Of a DNA stretch of 64,000 nucleotides, positions 60,620-64,000 are shown in pieces. Location: contig NZ_OY781464.1 in NCBI RefSeq assembly GCF_963676735.1, forward strand, positions 2,327,001 to 2,391,000. The letters run 5' to 3'. The DNA is from an uncultured Draconibacterium sp. Lineage in GTDB: Bacteria > Bacteroidota > Bacteroidia > Bacteroidales > Prolixibacteraceae. The notes beneath the pieces were generated by a model. The model did no database searches and was not told the DNA's origin. It saw only the letters and a list, made by a program, of their open reading frames with translations. Each line of letters opens with the position of its first letter. The first letter of the stretch is position 1. Position numbers and translations under genes: made by a program.

Positions 60620-60945
60620 TAACCAAGTCGAAATCAGGTCAATAAGTAAATTTGCAGTGAACTACTGGCCCAAACGATGCATAATCAAGTGCCACTGTTG
60701 CATAGTTTTCCTGCCGGAGGCAATACTTTTTGGCCTGAACCAAAAAGTATTCAAAAAGTTCGAGGCTGCTTTTGCCCTTAGCATTTACCCTTCATAAAAC
60801 CCAACTTCGGACGGGTGATCTCTTCGTTTCCTCAGAGCTTCCCGCTCTCAGTAAGATTTTATTTTGATTAAATACACGAGCAAAAGAGGCCGAAGCGTTT
60901 CAATGTAGCGTCGTTCTTTTTACAGCTGTTTTTGAAAAAACTAGA
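60620..60945 (+). repeat. dispersed hairpin repeat A, copy A5
   Basis: Perfect 12-bp hairpin at 60722-60751; the last A copy before the regulator gene. Confidence 0.85.
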
Positions 60946-61117
60946 AAGTAGTTGCAATAAAAATGCAGAGCCTGCTCAAAATACATTTCAGAGGTTTTAA
61001 CCATTAACTGGAGAATAAAAAACTACGACATTAAATAGCTCAGCGCACCAATTCCCTACTTTAATGATATAATTTTTTAAAATAAGCTTAACAAAATATT
61101 TACGTTAGAAATAAAAT

Positions 61118-61140
61118 ATTGAGTACTTTTGTTACTCAAT
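61118..61140 (+). promoter_or_regulatory. promoter overlapped by palindrome, candidate autoregulatory operator
   Basis: -7 box TACTTTTG at 61124-61131 (a -33 TTTA at 61099, 21 bp upstream) sits inside the inverted repeat ATTGAGTA-CTTTTGT-TACTCAAT. A protein bound here would block the polymerase. Confidence 0.65.
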
Positions 61141-61177
61141 GTCTAATTCTTAATTCTACTCACACTCTTTTATGTAA

Positions 61178-61207
61178 CTGAGGAGGCGAAGCAGTGCCCG
61201 GCCTCAG
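61178..61207 (+). promoter_or_regulatory. leader stem in the 5' UTR of the wHTH gene
   Basis: CTGAGG (61178-61183) and CCTCAG (61202-61207) enclose an 18-nt G-rich loop, in the ~125-nt leader upstream of ATG 61264. It is a candidate target for a leader-acting factor such as UpxY. Confidence 0.4.
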
Positions 61208-61263
61208 GTGCTGACCCACTTTTTATAGCACGCTTTTATCCATTCAATTTATTAACAACCTTA

Positions 61264-61791
61264 ATGTTAGAAACGTTAATTACGAATAAAACGCGGCTAA
61301 AGCTTTTGCTAAAGTTTTTTTTAAACAAGGAAACAACCAGTTACCTCCGAAACCTCGAGAACGAGTTTGGAGAATCGTCCAATGCCATTCGGGTAGAATT
61401 AAATCGTCTGGAAGCTGCCAATCTATTAAGTTCCTCTTTCAGGGGAAATAAAAAATATTTTCAGGCCAACGACGAACACCCCCTCTACCAGGAAATCAAC
61501 AGCATTTTAAAAAAAACAGTGGGTCTTGATAAAATTATAGAGAAAGTAACCTCAAACATTGGCAACCTTCAAAAAGCCTATGTAACCGGAGATCTGGCCA
61601 AAGGAAAAGATTCTTCTGTAATCGACCTTTTACTGGTTGGCGATTCAATTGACAGCAGTTATGTGGCCGCACTAACCTCAAAAGCAGAAAAACTGATTCA
61701 CCGGAGGATACGATTTCTTTGCATTCAGGAGCAGGAACGTGATGAGTACCTGAAAAATAGCCCGGCATTATTGCTTTGGAAAAATATATAA
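61264..61791 (+). CDS. winged-helix regulator with degenerate nucleotidyltransferase domain
   Basis: 175 residues. Residues 1-75 form a winged helix (TSYLRNLENEFGESSNAIRVELNRLEAANLL). Residues 95-175 resemble the minimal nucleotidyltransferase fold, but the usual GS-x-ARGE and SDIDL motifs read TGDLAKGK and SVIDL (119-121), so one catalytic aspartate is lost. It is therefore probably a regulator. Similar genes head polysaccharide loci in related bacteria. The promoter carries an overlapping palindrome, and the export gene follows after 73 bp. Confidence 0.78.
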   Translation: MLETLITNKTRLKLLLKFFLNKETTSYLRNLENEFGESSNAIRVELNRLEAANLLSSSFRGNKKYFQANDEHPLYQEINSILKKTVGLDKIIEKVTSNIGNLQKAYVTGDLAKGKDSSVIDLLLVGDSIDSSYVAALTSKAEKLIHRRIRFLCIQEQERDEYLKNSPALLLWKNI

Positions 61792-61864
61792 GCATTAAAT
61801 TTAACGCACGCAAAATTAGATTTTATTCACCTACAACCGGATTCAAAATAAAAAACAAAAACAG

Positions 61865-64000
61865 ATGAAAGGCCTGATAAGAATAAGCACACTGGCACTT
61901 ACCCTTGCAATACTGGCAATGGGTACGCACGCACAGGATGTTCAAAATGTAGACGTAAAAACCTTACCGCAGTCGGATATCAAAAAAGCACAGCAAGCTA
62001 TGCAGGATGCCGGTTTATCTGTAGACCAGGCCGCCGAAATAGCCCGGCAAAAAGGTGCTACTGAACAACAAATTCGCGATTTCGAGAACAGGATAAACGA
62101 CGGCAATACCTCCGGCGCCGAACAAATTATCAGCGACCCGGTGGAAGAAGCCAACGAAATGGTGGAGGACCAGCAGGATGTGGAGAAATCTACCCGTCAG
62201 GCCGGTTTCGACACCCGCGGAAGAATATTTGGGTCCTATTTGTTCAACAGTAAGAACCTGACTTTTGAACCCTCCACAGCGATACAAACGCCAAAGACCT
62301 ACGAAATTGGCATTGGCGATCAGCTGCTGATTAATATTTGGGGAAATTCGCAAAATAATTACCAGCTGACGGTAAATCAAAATGGACAGATTTTAATACC
62401 TGATGTGGGGCCTTTATACATTGCAGGCATGTCGTTTGAAACCGCCAATAGCCGCATTAAACAACGTTTAACTGAAATTTATTCCGACATGGGGGGCAAC
62501 AATCCCGGAACCTTTGCCCAGGTAAACATGGGGCAATTACGTTCTATTCAGGTAAATCTGGTGGGCGAGGTAACTACTCCCGGCACCTATACCCTGCCCG
62601 TTACCGCCAGTGTTTTTAATGCCCTTTACCTGTCGGGTGGCCCCAACAACATCGGATCTTTTCGAAATATAAAAGTAATACGCGATAATAAAACCTTAAA
62701 AACCATCGACATTTATAATTTTTTGGTGGATGCCGATCCTTCGGATAATATTAGCCTAAAAGATAACGACATCCTGTTTATTCCTCCGGCGGAAAAGCGC
62801 GTTGAAGTAGAAGGCGAATTTCGGAGAACCGGCATTTTTGAAATGAAAGAAAACGAGATGCTGGATGTGCTGGTACGTTTTGCCGGTGGCTTTACCGAAA
62901 ATGCTTACCTGCAGCAAATGCAAATCCATAGAAAAACACAGCAGGGACAGCAAATTGTGGATGTTACTTTTAACCGGATTGGCACTACACCACTGGTAAA
63001 TGGCGATGTAATTTCCAACACCCGGATTCTGGAATCTTTTGAAAATCGCGTGAGTATTTCCGGTGCCGTTTATCGTCCGGGAGAATACGAATGGATTCCC
63101 GGAATGACTTTAGCCGACCTGGTAAATAAAGCCGATGGCCTCTCTCCCGACGTGTATAAAAACAGGGGATTAATCACGCGTTTCAATCCCGATCTCACCA
63201 CCCTGACTATACCTTTTGCCGTAGACCAGCTGGCCAACGGAAGTCTAAATATTCCCCTTCAGCAGGAAGATATTGTTACCATTAAATCGCATTTTTCCAT
63301 GGGTGAACAAGCCAGCATTAGCATCAGCGGCGAAGTAATGAACCCGGGACAACTTCCCTGGTCGGAAAACACCACCTTAAGCGATGTACTGTTTATGGCC
63401 GGTGGTTATACCGAAGCTGCGGATAGTTCTTTTATCGAGATCTCCCGTCGCTTATCCTACAGCGAAGCCTCACAAATCAGCGACTCGCTGGTTCATATTT
63501 TTAACATAAAACACTCCCGCGGACTAAAAATCGATGGTGACCAGCCTTTTTACCTCGAACCCTACGACCGCATTTCGGTAAAACGAGCACCGGGCTACCG
63601 CGAACAGGCATCGGCCACCATTACCGGCGAAGTGGTTTATGCGGGCAACTATGCCCTGCGCAACAAAAACCAGCGTATTTCCGACCTGGTAGCACTGGCT
63701 AAAGGAATTACACCACAGGCTTTTCTGGATGGTGCCACACTGCGTCGCACCACCCCCGAACTGGGTACGGAGAATATCGCCATCGACCTGCGAACCATTT
63801 TAAAACAACCCGGCGGAGAAAACGACCTGCTGTTACGTAATGGCGATATCCTTTCAATACCGGAGTTTATGCAAACAGTAAAGATATCGGGCAAAGTGCT
63901 CAATCCGTATTCGGTAACCTTCGAACCGGGTCAGAATGCTAAATTCTACATCAACCAAACCGGTGGGTTTGCCGATCGTGCTTATAAACGGAAGGTATAT
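61865..64000 (+). CDS. SLBB-domain polysaccharide export protein, 3' truncated
   Basis: At least 712 residues, running off the window's right edge without a stop. Signal peptide (LALTLAILAMGTHAQ), then a Poly_export domain (YEIGIGDQLLINIWG near 155; QNGQILIPDVG near 185), and repeated SLBB domains (VNLVGEVTTPGTYTL near 240; VEVEGEFRRTG near 320; VSISGAVYRPGEYEW near 400; ISISGEVMNPGQLPW near 485; ATITGEVVYAGNYAL near 585). This is a Wza-type outer-membrane channel for exopolysaccharide. Its position after the UpxY and wHTH genes marks the start of an EPS/capsule operon continuing beyond the window. Confidence 0.93.
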   Translation, partial: MKGLIRISTLALTLAILAMGTHAQDVQNVDVKTLPQSDIKKAQQAMQDAGLSVDQAAEIARQKGATEQQIRDFENRINDGNTSGAEQIISDPVEEANEMVEDQQDVEKSTRQAGFDTRGRIFGSYLFNSKNLTFEPSTAIQTPKTYEIGIGDQLLINIWGNSQNNYQLTVNQNGQILIPDVGPLYIAGMSFETANSRIKQRLTEIYSDMGGNNPGTFAQVNMGQLRSIQVNLVGEVTTPGTYTLPVTASVFNALYLSGGPNNIGSFRNIKVIRDNKTLKTIDIYNFLVDADPSDNISLKDNDILFIPPAEKRVEVEGEFRRTGIFEMKENEMLDVLVRFAGGFTENAYLQQMQIHRKTQQGQQIVDVTFNRIGTTPLVNGDVISNTRILESFENRVSISGAVYRPGEYEWIPGMTLADLVNKADGLSPDVYKNRGLITRFNPDLTTLTIPFAVDQLANGSLNIPLQQEDIVTIKSHFSMGEQASISISGEVMNPGQLPWSENTTLSDVLFMAGGYTEAADSSFIEISRRLSYSEASQISDSLVHIFNIKHSRGLKIDGDQPFYLEPYDRISVKRAPGYREQASATITGEVVYAGNYALRNKNQRISDLVALAKGITPQAFLDGATLRRTTPELGTENIAIDLRTILKQPGGENDLLLRNGDILSIPEFMQTVKISGKVLNPYSVTFEPGQNAKFYINQTGGFADRAYKRKVY

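Larger units (their letters stand above)
56258..61005. repeat. composite array of long repeats A, B and C
   Basis: Order: C-A1 (56258), A2 (56755), B (57043), C (57211), gene, B (58176), C-A3 (58341), B (58719), C (58887), gene, B (59852), C-A4 (60017), B (60400), C-A5 (60569), C (60951). B is ~165 bp with ATGAGTAATGAGTACAGCG-like core. C contains GCAGAGCCTGCTC and GAGGTTTTAA. A carries the hairpins. All copies point the same way. No transposase or terminal inverted repeats were found. Confidence 0.85.

Noticed and set aside
56178..60797. 70-99-residue ORFs in the A repeats (PEAILFGLNQKVFKKFEA type)
   Set aside because: The frame spans a 12-bp hairpin and is explained by repeat copies; no start signals, and the diverged A6 copy does not keep the frame.
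49386..60945. CRISPR array or IS element
   Set aside because: Repeats are 160-320 bp with no uniform spacers, no cas genes, no transposase, and no terminal inverted repeats or target-site duplications seen.
1..64000. tRNA or rRNA genes
   Set aside because: No cloverleaf-like or rRNA-like sequence was recognised in the intergenic regions by eye; a covariance scan was not possible.

Overview
The window looks like a chromosomal segment of a Bacteroidota bacterium, most likely a marine or sediment Marinilabiliales/Prolixibacteraceae-type organism. This placement is an inference, not a database match. It rests on two proteins with C-terminal type IX secretion (Por) sorting domains, an UpxY-type NusG paralogue next to a polysaccharide export gene, a sigma/anti-sigma/DUF4252 trio, near-absence of Shine-Dalgarno sequences, and many copies of the Bacteroidota -7 promoter box TAnnTTTG at plausible distances from start codons. 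A four-subunit 2-oxoacid:ferredoxin oxidoreductase together with AhpCF/OxyR suggests an anaerobe or facultative anaerobe that copes with oxygen.

Layout. 0-7 kb: end of a BatA-type membrane protein, ornithine aminotransferase (rocD), and a peroxide-stress module in which oxyR diverges from ahpC-ahpF. 7-14 kb: LysE-type exporter, SDR, AsmA-like protein, CinA, a short YedF-like DsrE protein and an M48 protease. 14-19 kb: a 1693-residue T9SS-exported protein with Cys-rich repeats. 19-23 kb: M20 deacetylase, then the selenium genes mnmH-selD, VF530 and DUF4395 proteins. 23.8-26.7 kb: three-gene proton-translocating transhydrogenase. 26.8-31.4 kb: single genes (deacetylase lipoprotein, acetate transporter, Cys-rich histidine kinase, GreA-like protein, pentapeptide protein, TRIC channel). 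31.4-37.5 kb: phospholipase A, DUF4382 lipoprotein, tricorn-like S41 protease, alpha/beta hydrolase. 37.5-41.8 kb: an acyltransferase-ankyrin fusion diverging from a membrane-anchored AraC-TPR regulator. 41.9-45.8 kb: a seven-fasciclin-domain T9SS protein with near-identical DNA repeats. 46-49 kb: kor/vor operon. 49-50 kb: a non-coding stretch with structured repeats. 50-55.2 kb: DUF4252/anti-sigma/sigma operon, M3 peptidase and PAP2 phosphatase.

55.2-64 kb is the most unusual part and looks like the head of an exopolysaccharide/capsule locus. A 300-bp C-rich, G-poor tract (candidate Rho-dependent terminator) precedes upxY. Then comes a 4.7-kb composite array of long hairpin-bearing repeats that includes a perfect 1.43-kb tandem duplication of an outer-membrane protein gene. 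A winged-helix regulator with a degenerate nucleotidyltransferase domain follows; a palindrome overlaps its promoter. The window ends inside a Wza-like SLBB export gene. The repeat unit also occurs, diverged, at 49.4 kb, where its main hairpin keeps pairing despite sequence changes, which points to selection on structure.

No rRNA, tRNA, CRISPR array, transposase or prophage gene was recognised. Most small ORFs antisense to or overlapping the listed genes were judged spurious.
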